Positions 1 to 12,789 are shown, counted from the stretch's first letter. The stretch: 64,000 nucleotides of DNA from Burhinus oedicnemus (GCA_008921705.1 VFFE01007081.1:1355011-1419010); one strand, 5' to 3'. Notes: a model not told the origin generated them from the letters alone. Program-made: numbers and translations.

Positions 1-2667
1 AAAACGGGTTTTGAAATGCAGCAGAGACCACCTCAGTATTAGTTGCTTTGGGGTTTGCACAATCTGGCAGATTCTTTCGGGCTTAGTACCTTGTTTAGGT
101 GGTTATGATAGTATGAAATAGGGTGCGTCAAAAAATTAGAGTAGCAAGATTTTCTTTATTTTAGCATAGTTAAGGACTTAAACATTTGTAAATGCAAGCA
201 GGAGAGATGAAACACAAACATTCACCTGGTAAGAGGTGGGGTTTTTTCACCATGGTGTATTCGGGTCTAGAGATTGTTGGATATTTTTTTATTAAAATTA
301 AGAGTCTGAAATGTTTCATTTGGATTTTTCCAGGTTGAGTGAACTTTTGGTTTCTGATGAAACTTGGCCTAGGCTTCCAGCAGAATCTGTCTGGTCTGTA
401 AAGCCTCATCTGTTCATTTCTCCTTCTCATCCTCTTCCTCAGTGGAGGACCCGAGAATCCCTAGCTGGTATCTGGCCCCAGTTTCTGTAATCAATCTCTG
501 ACATACTTGTGAAGCCCAGGTGGTTTTCTGTTGTATAGGCAACACTCCAGCGTTTGAAGTCCAAGAATTGATTGTCAGGGTGAGGAAGAGTTTGCCCAGG
601 AGCCGTGTATCCTGCAGGCCCTCACAGCTGCTCAGTGAGATTGCATTCTTGCATGACTAAAGATGTCTTTTGCCAAATCAGGTTTCAACTACTGTACTTT
701 CCCTGTGTTAGCTGAAATAGTCTGTATCAGAATTAGGCCCTCATTTTACAAGGAGTTTAAACTGGTTTTGTTTTGTTTTTTAAAAAAACCAAACAACACC
801 CCCCCTTTTTTTTAGGCAGTTATTTTTATATCTGTGCTACCTTCCTCTTGTACGAGCACCCACAAACAATAAAACCTCCCCTTCCTGTGAGAAGGATTAG
901 TTTTGGCTTGGATTAGTCCTGTGATATGGCCACGTCCAACTTAATGCTCCTTATACCACTCATCTTCACATGAGGAGATGGAGCAGAGGCAGAGACCAGG
1001 ATGTGAGGACTGGGGGGGGGAATTCATGAACACTTCTTCAGAGTCAGGGTTTGCCTCTGCATCCTTAAAATATGTGATCCTCCGTCCTGTGCACTGTAGA
1101 TTCATGTTTTCTGAGCAGGATTATTTCAGCCAGGTATTAACTGGAAAGGGTAGCAAGTGATGGATGAGTAGCAAACAGCCCTGACAGTCCTTTGCTCAGA
1201 CTAGCTTTTCTTGCATTTGTCAAGAGAGTTCAAGCCTGCCTGTTTCAAAATAGCTCTGGATTTGCAGAAATAAAACTGTTGGGCAGAGTTTATTTTTTCT
1301 CGATCTGTATAGTGGATTGTGCCGGATGGGTTAATACTTGCTGCTAATAATTCAGTGGTTTCTGTGTTTAGACTCTGTTTTCCATGTAATACAAGAAGGA
1401 CAGGAAAAAGTGAGACCTTAAGTTCCCAGTAAGTCTGTAAAGCGCAAACATCTGCTGGAGTCATGAACCGTCTATTGACTGTGTTTGGTAACAGGGCAAA
1501 GGCAGCTGATCATCATCGTCCTTCTCTTAATTACTTTGTCAAATGTCACTACAGTTCCATGTAGGGAAAAGAGGTATTTCCTTAATGACAAGGAAATAAG
1601 ATAAACAGCAAACAAAAATGGGGTAGACTGCCAGTATGCTGCTGCTCTTAGTCTTATTTAATCATAACTGTCACTGTCATGTTGAATTCTTTCTTGTTAA
1701 GATCTCTGTACCTTTTTTCTACCAAAATATATAGTCTCAAGGTCTAGTTTTAAAGGTGGCTAGTCTTTCATCCTTCTAGTAATAACTAATAACCCAAAGT
1801 GAATATAGGTTTGGACATTCCTCCTGCCACTTTCACTTTCTCTAGCCTTATGCTCATGCACCCTAATACTGATTTTTTTCTTTTTTTTTAAATGTCGTCT
1901 TAATGAGTGCTTTTGTGCAGCAAGAGGAGGAAGAGGTATGCTTTGCAAATGTGAATGGCTTACCAAAATGTAAAATGGACAGACTTCAAATGAATATATT
2001 ACTTGAAGCTCAGCCTAGCAATAGAAATTACGTTTGAGGCCTTTGGACCTTCAAGAGACACTAGTAATCCATAGTTTATCTTTGTTAGCAAAATCAAAGA
2101 CATGTTAATACATTTTTAACACTGAAGTACTTATATCCTACTCCAAAAGGGATTGAATATGTAAGCCAAAAGTGTCTTATATCATGCTAATTCTATACTG
2201 AGCATTTAGCTTGTGATGCTTGAATAAGGTATTTGTGGTCTGTAAGGAAAAATAGACCCATGACTCCGTTACAAGCATGACTTCTGCCTGCACAAAGGCA
2301 AAATCAGACTTTTTTCAGGTTAAAGCTAGCTAGGTGATAGCTGTAATATCACAGCTTAGACTTCAGTGTCGACTGTGAAATTCTGCTGGGAATTTTCTGG
2401 GCAGCAAGGCACATACAGGAGGTAGATTTGCAAGTTACACTTCCGCTGTCCTGGAGCTGAGCTTAGTCTTCGGTTTGTGAAGTGCCACTGAGTCCCCTGA
2501 GCATTTCTCTCTGTGGGAGTATAAGACAGCAACAGCTTCCTGCGCAAAACAACCCGCTACAGCTGTTTGTTAACACTTACTATAAAAGTGACTGTTTGCC
2601 TTCAGTCATGCTGAATTATGTTAGCCTTTTAAGATGAAATATTCTGAAACCAGCTGCATTTACATGC

Positions 2668-2720
2668 ATTAGCTGAAGCTGCCTAATTAGTTTAATTAAT
2701 TAGCATAATTAGCTAAAGCT
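2668..2720. promoter_or_regulatory. Cluster of TAATTA homeodomain-type motifs (candidate enhancer core)
   Basis: Four TAATTA hexamers start at 2684, 2693, 2697 and 2706. They are flanked by a direct repeat, ATTAGCTGAAGCT at 2668-2680 and ATTAGCTAAAGCT at 2708-2720, with one mismatch. An ATGCAT octamer-like core lies at the left edge. TAATTA is the established core bound by many homeodomain proteins (LIM, PRD and HOX classes). Function here is inference. The background is AT-rich, so single TAATTA sites are expected, but four in 28 bases inside a repeated frame is denser than neighbouring DNA. Confidence 0.25.
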
Positions 2721-3139
2721 TCGTTGTTCTGCAGAGTTAGACTGCTGGGTAAGCCTTTGGGCTCAAAAAGGGTTATTTGAAGTACCTGGGTTAAACTAGT
2801 GTAGACAGGGATGAACTGACTATTTATTTATTAATCTCAGAAGTAATAAAACATGATATGGAATTTACTGAAGGTACTGGTGGGGTTAGTCTTTACGGAT
2901 AAAGGAGATCTTTAAGTCTGCGAGGATGTAGAATCTTCTTGTATGAAGACTTACGTGAACTTTCTTTGAATGGTTTTTCTTGTGGCAAATATAAAACATG
3001 AGTTTGAACTATGTTGCCATGACTGCATATGAGATTGGAGTGTAACTAGTATAGTTTAATATAACCTGTCAACAACAGGTCTAGTCACTTGTGTTGACTT
3101 TTTTACGTTATAAATTCCATATAGGTTGCTTGGAAGCGT

Positions 3140-3400
3140 TGTTAGGTGCCTGTGAAGAGCGGTCAGGGCCCCGAGGAGCACCAGCAGTGGAAGCTGCCAT
3201 GTTTGCCACAGTTTCTGATGTCTGGGCAGACTCAGTTTGCTGATGGTAGAGCAGCATCTTCTCTCTGCTGTCTGCGAGCAGCACACCTGAGGCAGTCGGA
3301 GCGCTCTGGTACCCTGCTCTCCACACCCGCAGCCTGAGACTGTGCCGGGCTCTGTGCCCTTTCCCAGCAGGTACCTGTGCAAAGCAGGTAGGCAGTGGGC
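3140..3400. other. GC-richer patch, function unknown
   Basis: Base composition rises here compared with both flanks, with scattered CpG (AGCGGT, CCCCGAGG, GTCGGAGCGC, GCCGGG). Reading frames are open on both strands over about 200-370 bases, which GC-rich sequence produces by itself. Near the right edge a pyrimidine-rich acceptor-like end at 3367 and a donor-like CAG/GTAGGC at 3387/3388 bound 20 bases. It could be an old coding remnant, a retrocopy or a regulatory patch. I recognise no protein in any frame. Confidence 0.25.
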
Positions 3401-5355
3401 TGCCGTGACCATGTGCGAGTGCATGCTCACCTTCTCAGACTGTCCAAGGGATCCATGCTTTTTTCTACGTCGGGTTGCTTCTGGATGTAGATGTATTCTG
3501 TCTGTGTACCTGTATGGCTGACAGTATATAGGGTTGGGTTTTTTGCTTCACTGCTCAAAAAAACTTGAGGGGCGTGATTTGTCCCTGATGTGATGTACAA
3601 AACTTTTGTGGAGTCATCTGGTATGTTTTGTCTTGTGTGTCTTTTCAAAGTAAAACAGTAGTAGCAGGATGAACAATATTCAGTAAAACAAATGTAGGTT
3701 TATATTTTAGATACTCTACACTTTAAGGCATGATGTTTAGTAAATAATACTGTCACAAGATAGATTGGTGGGGACTTGAGGAAAATTGAAGCACTGCACT
3801 ATTTGCTTTTGGGCTAGTTCTTTAATTATTCTGGAGATGGTTGCAGAACTGCATCACAGCCATCCCTTCTTCTGTTTCTTATTCAATCAGAATTGTCTTT
3901 TATTTGTCCTAGAATGACTTCTGTAAAAGATATTAGTGCTTCTATATTAATTTATGTAATGATCTGCAGAAGTGTGAGAGAGGATGGCTCACATGCTCTC
4001 TTTCCCTCTTATTGGTTTCCCTCTTAATCATTGCAAATGCTCTGTCTCTGCATTTCATGGGCTTCTGCTGTTTGTTTCTCATAAGCGTGCAGTACCAAAG
4101 CGTGCAACACACTACACCAGCAACCAAAACACTGAGGCTTGTATGGCAAAGGTGTGGAAGGGAGGCGAGGCATTGTGTTACACTTTTGTTTACTTAAAAG
4201 TTCTGAAAAATTGTTAAAATAGGGAAATTGAGCAATAAAGAGTACATGTGTGAAATGGCAGCAGCTGGCATGGACTTAGGTAATTTCAAGTGTGAAATGG
4301 AAATTGTCTTGTGATCATAGTAAGTGTTGACATTATTAATGCCTGGTGTACTGGTTCCTGCAGCAATAGTGCTATCGTTTGTCTGTGAAGTAATATAGTA
4401 ATAATAGTAGCCACTTTATTTCAGTGATCTGCCTAAAAGTAGTTTTAAACGGTGCAGTTCTAGAGGCTCAGTTGGAACCAGGCACTTGTGACTGATCAGT
4501 CCTAGGACGCATTCAGTATTGAAGCTTAGTGTGAACACTTATTCATTCAAAATCTTGCCTCTTGTAAATAAATGGAAATGTTATTTTACTGTGTGAACGT
4601 TTCCTTCACCAGCACCACTTGTTTCAGAAAACCTTGTAGATAAATGATGAGTGTATACTAGGGGCCATATGGGTGGAGAAGAAGTGTTGAAAGCCAGAGT
4701 AATTTATTACAATCAGCTTATTCCTGGAACAGGTGGGGTAAATCATTAGTTGCCAAGGTCATCTCATGAGTGCACAGAGAGGCAATACATTAACTGAGGG
4801 AAAAGCAGACCACGATTTTAATATTCTCTTGTCCCAAGCATAATTGAGGAAGAGGAGAGTGGTACAAACAGGGTATTTTGCCTCACAAGGAATAGGGAAG
4901 ACATTGTGTTGCGTTTTTTGTTGTTCTGGCAAATGTATATTGCTGTGAGCAGCTAAGTTTTACCTTCCTGCTAGCTGCTGCTGATACACAGATGAGCTCT
5001 TTGGAGTTTGCATTCCCTGTTTGTTCTTTAGACACTTTTGTGCACCTTATTATAATCCTAAAACTTCAGAAGCCTGTGGCTTCCCTTGTCTAAATTTTAA
5101 AACCAGCTGTTGTAATACTTAATTGGACAGTAGAGCCGGTTGAATTTTTTTTCTGACAATATTTTAGTGAAGCAGTATCTTTTATTAAGTATGTGGGATT
5201 TTTTTAATGTTTCAGTTTTTCACAACAAACAGCAACATTCGTTATAGTTTAAGAAAAAAAGTTGGAAATGGTCAATTTAGAGTATTTAATTTTATTTAAG
5301 TCTGTACCTCAAATGAATGTGTTGTGTTTTGAGTTTTGTTCTGTCTTGATTATAG

Positions 5356-5398
5356 CCCCTATGGAAATGATGAAATTCTTTTCTGGAAAGTGGAAGAG
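5356..5398 (+). other. Exon-like segment of 43 bases (unproven)
   Basis: A pyrimidine-rich acceptor ending TTGATTATAG is followed by 43 bases and a strong donor, GAG/GTAGGT. In the frame that uses the first base to finish a codon, the segment reads PYGNDEILFWKVEE and ends exactly at a codon boundary. One other frame is also open. I do not recognise the protein. The pattern FW followed by acidic residues superficially recalls RGS-type helices, but the spacing is one residue short and I do not make that call. Exon-like segments like this arise often by chance, so it is listed only as a candidate. Confidence 0.15.
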
Positions 5399-8300
5399 GT
5401 AGGTTTTTTTCCTTTGAAATAAAAAAAATCAGTTGGTGCTGATGCAAGACTTGCAAGCTAAGGAGTGTGGGAGACGGAAGGAAGGGATATGACAGGGTGG
5501 GGGCCGCCCAGGAGGGTCATTACAAGTTTAATCTTTCTCTTTTGGAAACTGAGAAGCAAATGTTGCAGAGTAAAGGGAATTCAAAGACGACTGAGATGGA
5601 AGTAGAGGTCAGTATACCGTCCTATGCCAAAGTACCAAACCTAGTGTGTGCCTGATAATGGTTGCTTTTTGGGAGAGTTTGCTTCGTATGATGAGAATTA
5701 AATAAAGCTGTGGCCTGCCATATAAACTGATACTATTATCCTTGCTGCTTGTTTGAACAGTGATAGCTAAATGCTGTCACATAAAGTGACTATTTGACTT
5801 GCTTTAGATAACTGGAGTCATCTAAAGCACATATACGTGCTCTGTATGTTTGTTTCTACCCTTTAGGTTTGCATGTCGATATGACAAAATAAACTTGTGT
5901 CTTGGCATTGCGTGACTGGTTGTCCCTCTGCAGACAACCTAAAGCCCTTTTGATCATTATTTGTTGCAATCGATTGCTTCCAGATCCTTTTCCAAACTGT
6001 GATGAACGATAGCAACTTTCCCCTCCCCCCCGTTGTCTTTCTTCCTTTGTACAGCCCAAACTAGGTCTCTACTGCAGCTAGCATATACAATGCATCACAC
6101 AAAGTTTGTACATAACTGTTCTTGTTATGTTCGTACAACTCTGAAACTAAATCAGACCTTGACTGCTGTATAGGATTTCAAATGATGAGATTTCCATCCT
6201 AATTAAATTACTCTAGTTATAGCAACATTTCAAGTTATCCTGCTAACTGGTTTTCTTTATACTGTTAAGCTGACTTCTGTAGGTGATGTGCAGAGAATCT
6301 CTACATGTTGCTCCTCCTCATTTCAATTGTTTAAGGAATGAGATTCTCCCATTTTATATATGCCAATTTTGATAATTTGTTGCAGACATTTGTTGTTGAC
6401 ATGCTACGAAGGAGTGCAGCCCAGGTGAAGAATGGTGCTTCTCTTGGGATTTCCATTTGTCCAGACAAGACGATAACCTTTTCTTGTTCAGGAGGCTGTT
6501 TGGCTGAGGGTCTCAGGCTCTTGTCTTTCCAGCCTTTGCCCTTTCTATGTAGGGTGGCACACGTGGGAAGGGAGCTGACTGGATCCTCCTGTCCCTCTAA
6601 GAAATCTGCGTGGAGATAAGACAGCAGAGGAGTTGTATCATTAGTCTAAGAGCACTGATACTTGAATAGCTGTGCCAATCAATTTAGTCTTTGTCATAGG
6701 AGGGGGTGATTTTTTTTTTCTTTCTAACACTATTTTTATCATACTCTGTCTCTTTTGCTTCCTCTCCAGTTGTTTAATAAGGCACCCAGATGACTGAGTT
6801 ATTTATTAACTTGCATCTTCCTCCTGCTCTGCATACTAATCTAGTTCTTTGCGACTGCTGTGTCCAGTAGGCAGTTGTGATTGGCTCTGGGTTTTTTTTT
6901 CTAAGCTACTTGGATCTCCTCTGAACTGCTCAGCCGGTGCTTTCCTGCTGCAGTAGAAGGGAGGAAATGTAATCTCTGATTGGTGTCGAGGAGATGCAGT
7001 GTCCTGCTGAGGGCTCTGTCATTAGTCTCCCTCTGTGTCTCGAAATCAGAAGATTCTTTTCCTACTGGTAAAATATCAGTGATTGGAATTCATGTACGGC
7101 AGCACAAAGAGGTAACATACGAAACAACTCATCTCCTGATGATGAATTCATGAAATACGATGTTGCAGATAGCAGAAGGGCTGTAACAGAGATAAATAGA
7201 TGCAGTTAAATTCTATATTAAAAAAAAATAAAATCTCGGTAGCAGACTTGGTTGAAGTCCTCATTGCCATATATGTGAAAAAGCAAGGCATTTGGGAGTG
7301 AAGATTGTTTCTTGAGTCTTAAAAGCTGACACTCAGAATGTTTGCTGAAGTGGACACTGCCTTTTTTTTTTTATTATTATTATTCTTTACTCCGAAGTGT
7401 TCCAGGTTTTTGTTAGAGAATTAAAAGGCAATGCAGTGTTCCATCTTCAAACAACTGAAGGACAGTGATTTAAGTCCTGGAGCTGGAGTCAGGAAAACAG
7501 ATACATAATTGCAATTGAATGGGATGTTTAATGTGTATTTGTGTAATGTGGGTTTATAAGTATTTTTTTAATTTCTTTTGCACTACTTCAGTCCCAGGAC
7601 TTCAGAGTTAATCAGTGCACAGAATTTATGCCATCATCTGCACAGGATTTTTCTGCACACTGTGTGTTGGTTTTCCAACTAGAAGCAGCAGCTGTCAGAA
7701 AATAAGAAAATTTTGAGGATGGTAGAAGGAGGAATTGGAGACTGAAGTGTGGATCAGCTATTCACGGGAAACTTTCTGGGGATAAATGAGTTATGTTCTG
7801 ATCTTGAACTAAGTGATCAATGTGAGAGGGAGTCAAGTGCCATTTTAAAAAAACAGAAACCAAACAACAAAAAACTCAAGCATTAGTCAAGGTAGCATTA
7901 TTGCAGGTGAATGTCTTATTGCAGTAAATCAGATAGTTCTCATATCCTTTATAATTTAAATGTGCCAAGTTCAGTCAACAGCAAGTGGTCTGGGAGACTA
8001 CCGGTAAAGAACTGACTTGCAAGCTAATGGAGATTTGCTGAATTTATTATTCAATACCTGAGTATCACCAAGGCTCCAGTTCTATGACCTGAGGTGGCAG
8101 GCTGAAAAATCTCTGGTTTGGTACTGAGTGGAATTATCTTTGTGCCAGGTTAGCTCTTGCTGCCGTGTTGCTTTATGAATGTGTTAAGGAGACTGTTGCT
8201 TGAACTTCCCATCTGAATAGCCAAGATGAACTATGAAATAGGAAAAAAAGGTGAAGGGCAGAGCTGATGAATATAAGGACTGGGGCTAAATTTTCCAGGT

Positions 8301-9409
8301 TGATAACCTGTCTTCAAAGCTACGCTGACCATTGATAAAGGGAAATGGGGACCTTTCTCCAAGCTTCTGCTGTCCTTGGTTCAGAAGCCCTGAGGTTTCC
8401 TCTGGGAATCTTCTTTTTGGCTGACTCGTAGTGTATGAAGCCTGATGGTTTGTCATGGGCTGTAGTCTGCATTTGGTGATCTGGTGCTGCTGTTGTGCCA
8501 AGTGACATCATTTTTTATCTTGCTTAGAGTATACAGAAACAAGGCAAGAATTTGCATTTCCCCCTTCAGGCAGGTAGCAATGAATGCTGGATGAACTGGC
8601 TGGCAGCCTCCCAGTTCCTATCTGCGTCTCCTTTTCACCCCGCAAATACTGTCATTTTGCTTCATGTTTCCAGCCCTCTCGATGACAAAGCTATTTCTCT
8701 CACTTGGCAAACAAAGTTTTTGAGTGTTATATACAGTATTTTCAGTGACAGTAACCTGAGCATAAATAAAATAGTATAATCAACAAAAATGTCTTTGTTA
8801 CATTTATGTTTTCAAGTAAGCAAAGACTTAGTAATATCTCCCCAGAGACAGGAAGACAGTAGTTCTGTGAAACATAATTACAAACTACTTTCCTGTGTGC
8901 TACTGTTGGCTTTTGTTTCTGGTAGTGTTGTTTGTTTTAAGCACTGTTGCTCAGTATCAATGGTTTCAAGTTAGTATTTAATGTTCTAGCAGTTTGGCTT
9001 TCATGGGAGTTGAGAAAGGGCTGGTTCACAGTTAGTAAGTTTCTTGGTTTTCCAGCCAGTGCAGTCATATTTCTGAAGTAGAAAAATATATACAAATCTC
9101 AATTAATACTTAGTTTTGCTGAATTGAGAGACTTATTTTCTTTTTCAAGAAAACTATAGGTGATTTTTGTAATAAATTAATCACTTTCCAACAAAATGCT
9201 TTTCCTACAAAGTAGGAACAATTATTTTAGTAGGGTTTTGGATTTTTTAAAATCTGTATTATCTCAGCAGTGATACTCTCAAAACTGTGGGAATACGTTT
9301 TAATATTGCACGTGATAATTTTTTTGTTCCTTTAATCTGTAGATTCTGTAATCTCTTGACCTGGATGCCTACTTAGTGAACTGAAAAATAAAAGTCCTTG
9401 ATTATGTAG

Positions 9410-9560
9410 AGGTCTTCATCAGTAGATCTCAAGTGTTTTACAATGGAAATAAGTACCATTTGACAGGTGATGAAACTTAGAATAGTAGCAAAATAAATCA
9501 CCTGAATGTGCTCATTAGATCAGTTGAAGGTCTGTTTTCCTGTGCCACTCTCCTGTTTCC
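9410..9560 (+). repeat. Ancient MIR/L3-like repeat remnant
   Basis: The stretch GTAGATCTCAAGTGTTTTAC, followed by AAGTACCATTTGACAGGTGA and TGAAACTTAG, matches the recalled pattern of old amniote MIR/L3-type tails (TAGATCTCAAAGCACTTTAC, then CATTTTACAG, then GAAACTGAGGC). The match is partial and diverged. No coding capacity is seen. Confidence 0.4.
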
Positions 9561-9730
9561 TTTACAATAAAAAATACCTCCTTGTGCAGCCAGTTTTTTC
9601 CTGAAGTTTTGGTTTTTCCTGAAAAGAATAGCTGGCATTTACTAAAAATAGTGACAAGTAGCATATGCGTGCACATGTCGTGTTATATATAGTGCTTGCC
9701 TGCTCATGGCTCTCTGCAAACACTAATTAT

Positions 9731-9831
9731 TCTAATTATCTGCAAGGTTAATATAAAGATCTGCAAGGTTATATTTCATTATATGTTATAAGTATCATTA
9801 ATATTCCTAATTATCTACAATGTTAATATAA
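9731..9831. repeat. Local imperfect duplication
   Basis: TCTAATTATCTGCAAGGTTA at 9731 and CCTAATTATCTACAATGTTA at 9806 are the same motif with three differences, and both continue ATATAA. They lie 75 bases apart, and a third partial copy (ATCTGCAAGGTTATAT) sits between them. This looks like a small decayed tandem duplication. Confidence 0.5.
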
Positions 9832-10654
9832 TTTTTAAATTCAGTCAGACAAAGCTGTCGTTTCTCCAATGACAATATCAATCTTTATGGTTTAAAAGAA
9901 TACAAAAAAAAAAAGAGGGAATTTGGTTTATTGTATAAAGTGAGATTTATCTCTTTTTCTATAAAGTTTGGTTTTTTTAAGACTGAGTAAAGGTCTCAGT
10001 ATTGCCTTTTTGAAAAAGCTGTAAGACAGGTTATTCTTGGCCTCCAGCACAGATCAAAGGAAGTCATTCTGAAGTAGGATTAAACTTTTATTTCTATCAT
10101 AACATAAATGCCCCATATGCATAAATTGGATTTGTTTCAGCTGAAATTGAATATTTCCATTGTATGATTGTACCTTGTTGATCCATCACTGGATTATATT
10201 TGCTTTTCCGGTGGGTGGTGTTGTCCTGCTGTCACTCAGTTAATTACAGTTTGATATATATACTCAGGTCTTTCTCCTCAAATTTTTTGCTATATACTGA
10301 CATTGCACTCTGAAGTGTTATAGCTGTCTCTTTTCCATACATTAATCCTCGAGATCCTTTAGTTCTGTGAGAGAGTGACCCTCCTGCTTGTTGCTGAACC
10401 TCCCCTGCTTTGTGATGTTCACAAATTCCACTTGCTCCTTTTTTCATGTCAGGGAAAATACTAAATAAGATCAGTCCTCGGGACTGATCACTGAAGAACA
10501 CCAGCAACAACCTTGTTTACATTGCGTAGTTCCCTTTTCACTATAACCTAGCTGCATCTCTGTCTGCTTTCAAATGCATGTACTAATCACCCTGCTGTCC
10601 CTGTAGGAAACGAGACGAATTTGATGTAAATATGGAGAAAATGTGAGACTGAAC

Positions 10655-11520
10655 AGATGAGGTGTTAACAGTTCACTAGGACCAGATGCCATTCACCAAA
10701 GGGTACTGAAGGGACTCGACTGTGACATGCAAAATTGCTGAGCTGCTGGCTCAGTTGAGCAACATCCCGTTTCGGATGGTCACTGTGCAGATTGCCAGTA
10801 CAGCTCCCATCTACAAAAAGCGCTTAAGTGGCCATCCTGGAAAATAGAGACCAGTAAGTCTGACTTGTATCCATGGTGCAGTGGTAGAGCCTGTGATAAG
10901 GGATTCACACAAGGATTTATGCTCGGACAGGTTTTGATCGGTGTCATCTTCAAGTGATGTGAAGTGCTGAAGCAATAAAATCCCTAATCTTATGGATGAT
11001 GTTGAGCTTTTTTTTTTTTTGAATGTTCAAATGTGGTTGTGATGTTGGGGAACTGCAGGAGGAGCTTCACAAAACTGAATGGGCAAAAAGGCAACAGATA
11101 GCTGTAGTGTAGAAAAATATGCAAGTAGTGCACTGAGGGGAAGAATAATCCAAACCAGGCCTACATGTTTCTGAACTTGGAAATGCCAGTTACAACTTGG
11201 GAACATTGCAACCTGACAGAGTGGATTTACTATTTGCAAATCTTCTGACATGAAAAGTATGGTGGACTCAAAACTTGGAGGATGTGGGTGTAAAATGGGT
11301 AAAGAAAGTGTTCCTGACACAGCAAGTAGGGAAGTTCTAAAACTGCCTGTCCTCACAACAGGGAGGGAGATAAACTGCAGGAAGTGCCTGTTCCCACGCC
11401 TGCTCCCTCAATACCCCTTTCCCATTGCTGTGGCTGCTGGGGACAGAATACGAGGCTAAATGGACTACTGGTCTGAACCTCAGTTCATCCTCTTTTGTGT
11501 CTCCTGCCCTCATGTTCTGT
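10655..11520 (+). mobile_element. Old, heavily mutated CR1 LINE, reverse transcriptase part to 3' end
   Basis: This is a plus-strand, 5'-truncated CR1 of an older subfamily. Around 10676-10860 the sequence still translates in pieces to CR1 reverse-transcriptase motifs: GPDAIHQRVLKGLD near 10682, then APIYKKRLSGHPGK followed by a stop and RPVSLT near 10803-10862. Further down, AACTGCAGGAGGAGCTTCAC near 11050 and the following AAAACTGAATGGGCAAAAAG fit the region after the catalytic block. The end, around 11440-11520, reads CAGAATACGAGGCTAAATGG then ACTACTGGTCTGAACC, the recalled older CR1 3' end. Many stops, frameshifts and a T12 run at 11011 show long decay. The 5' limit is uncertain by about 30 bases. 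Confidence 0.75.
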
Positions 11521-12789
11521 ATCCTCTGCTGTTGGAAACTGAGCCAAAGTAGGTTTTGGTCTAGATCATAAATTTAAACACCATCCTCCCAAAACTTTTT
11601 CACATGACTGATGAAAATAATCCATTTTCTACCTCTTCTAGCAGCCACTGAGGCTTGCTGTTATTAGTTCACTTTTTTCATTGATTTCTATGTGATAGAT
11701 TCAGCAACTGAGCTAACTGTGTATTTGTGGCTTCAATAAAACACTGTTCTTCACTCATAGCTTCGGATCTGTGTTTAAGACTAATATACTACAGCAAAAT
11801 TTTGGTGACCTTCTGTGTGAATGTTTGATTTGATGCATGCTATGAGCAGCTCAGCAGTAGGAGTATGTTTATTATGGAAATTTAAGTGTAAGTATGAGCC
11901 TTCACAGGATCATATTTCTGGATTCCGCTTACTCAGTTACTTAAATGCCTACCATAGGCTATGACTCATTCTTTTGACTTGAAAGCTACTTACCTTGTGT
12001 ACACTTATGGGAGTTTTCTTTCTAAGATTGTAACAGAATGGAACAGAGCTGGAGAAAAACTCTAAGGGACTGGAGGGTCTTTCAAATGATTATTTTCAAG
12101 AGCAAACATCAGGGCTTTATTTTTTTTATTTCACTTACGTGTTTTAAAAAATTAAATACAACAATGCATGCTGTAGACATCCACTGTAATTTCTAAATTT
12201 TACATTTCATCATTTGACTTTTGTCTGTTGCTATCAACTTGACTTAAGATAAAACATTCTTTTTTGTGTGTTGTTTAAAGTATTATGGTTCATTCTTTGT
12301 CAATGAATTTCATCAGCAAAGGGTAGATAGTGGGGGTTTTGGTATGGAACAACACAATGCCATTTTTGTATTGTATTAAAACATTGATTTATTTTTTATT
12401 TCCCTTAGTTCAGTATTTTAATACTTTTTTTAAATGCCATAAGCAGAAGTTTAAAAACATGCATGAGTAAAAATCTGTGTAATCCATCTAGCGTTTTGTG
12501 GTTGCACTACATAATTTGGTAGGATACCAAATCAATTAATAACAGCCTAATAGTTAACATACTGGCACCAGCAGGCAGCTATTTCAAGTGTGACTTTTTT
12601 TGATCCCTAAAAATTGTTCGTTGGTTTAATGCCATTTACCATAATAGTATAATGAAAAAATTACGACAAAAATATGCTGCTTTGAAAAAACCTGATGTGG
12701 TCTATAGACAAAGCATATGTTCTTGATGGGGGCGGGGACAGAATTAAAAAGTCTAAGAATACTTCAGAATATCATAGAATATAGAAGTG
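11521..12789. other. Spacer between CR1 insertions, no gene seen
   Basis: AT-rich DNA with T- and A-rich runs and no recognisable gene or repeat. The frames are broken throughout. The last 50 bases carry AGAATATCATAGAATATAGA, which resembles a CR1 3'-end octamer repeat and may be part of the target site of the next CR1. Confidence 0.5.

Larger units (their letters stand above)
1..10654. other. Non-coding segment, no gene recognised
   Basis: AT-rich DNA with no recognisable host gene. The open frames here are all under 130 codons and occur on both strands without any recognisable domain. Contents listed separately: a TAATTA motif cluster, a GC-richer patch, a 43-base exon-like segment and a MIR/L3-like remnant. 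Also visible are a short A/C-rich run around 782-808, a G9 run near 1012-1020 and a T-rich run grading into TTA repeats at 7362-7385. Other exon-like segments with plausible splice sites lie at 1921-1935, 6386-6424 and 8528-8573 on the plus strand. This is consistent with an intron or intergenic DNA. Confidence 0.6.
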
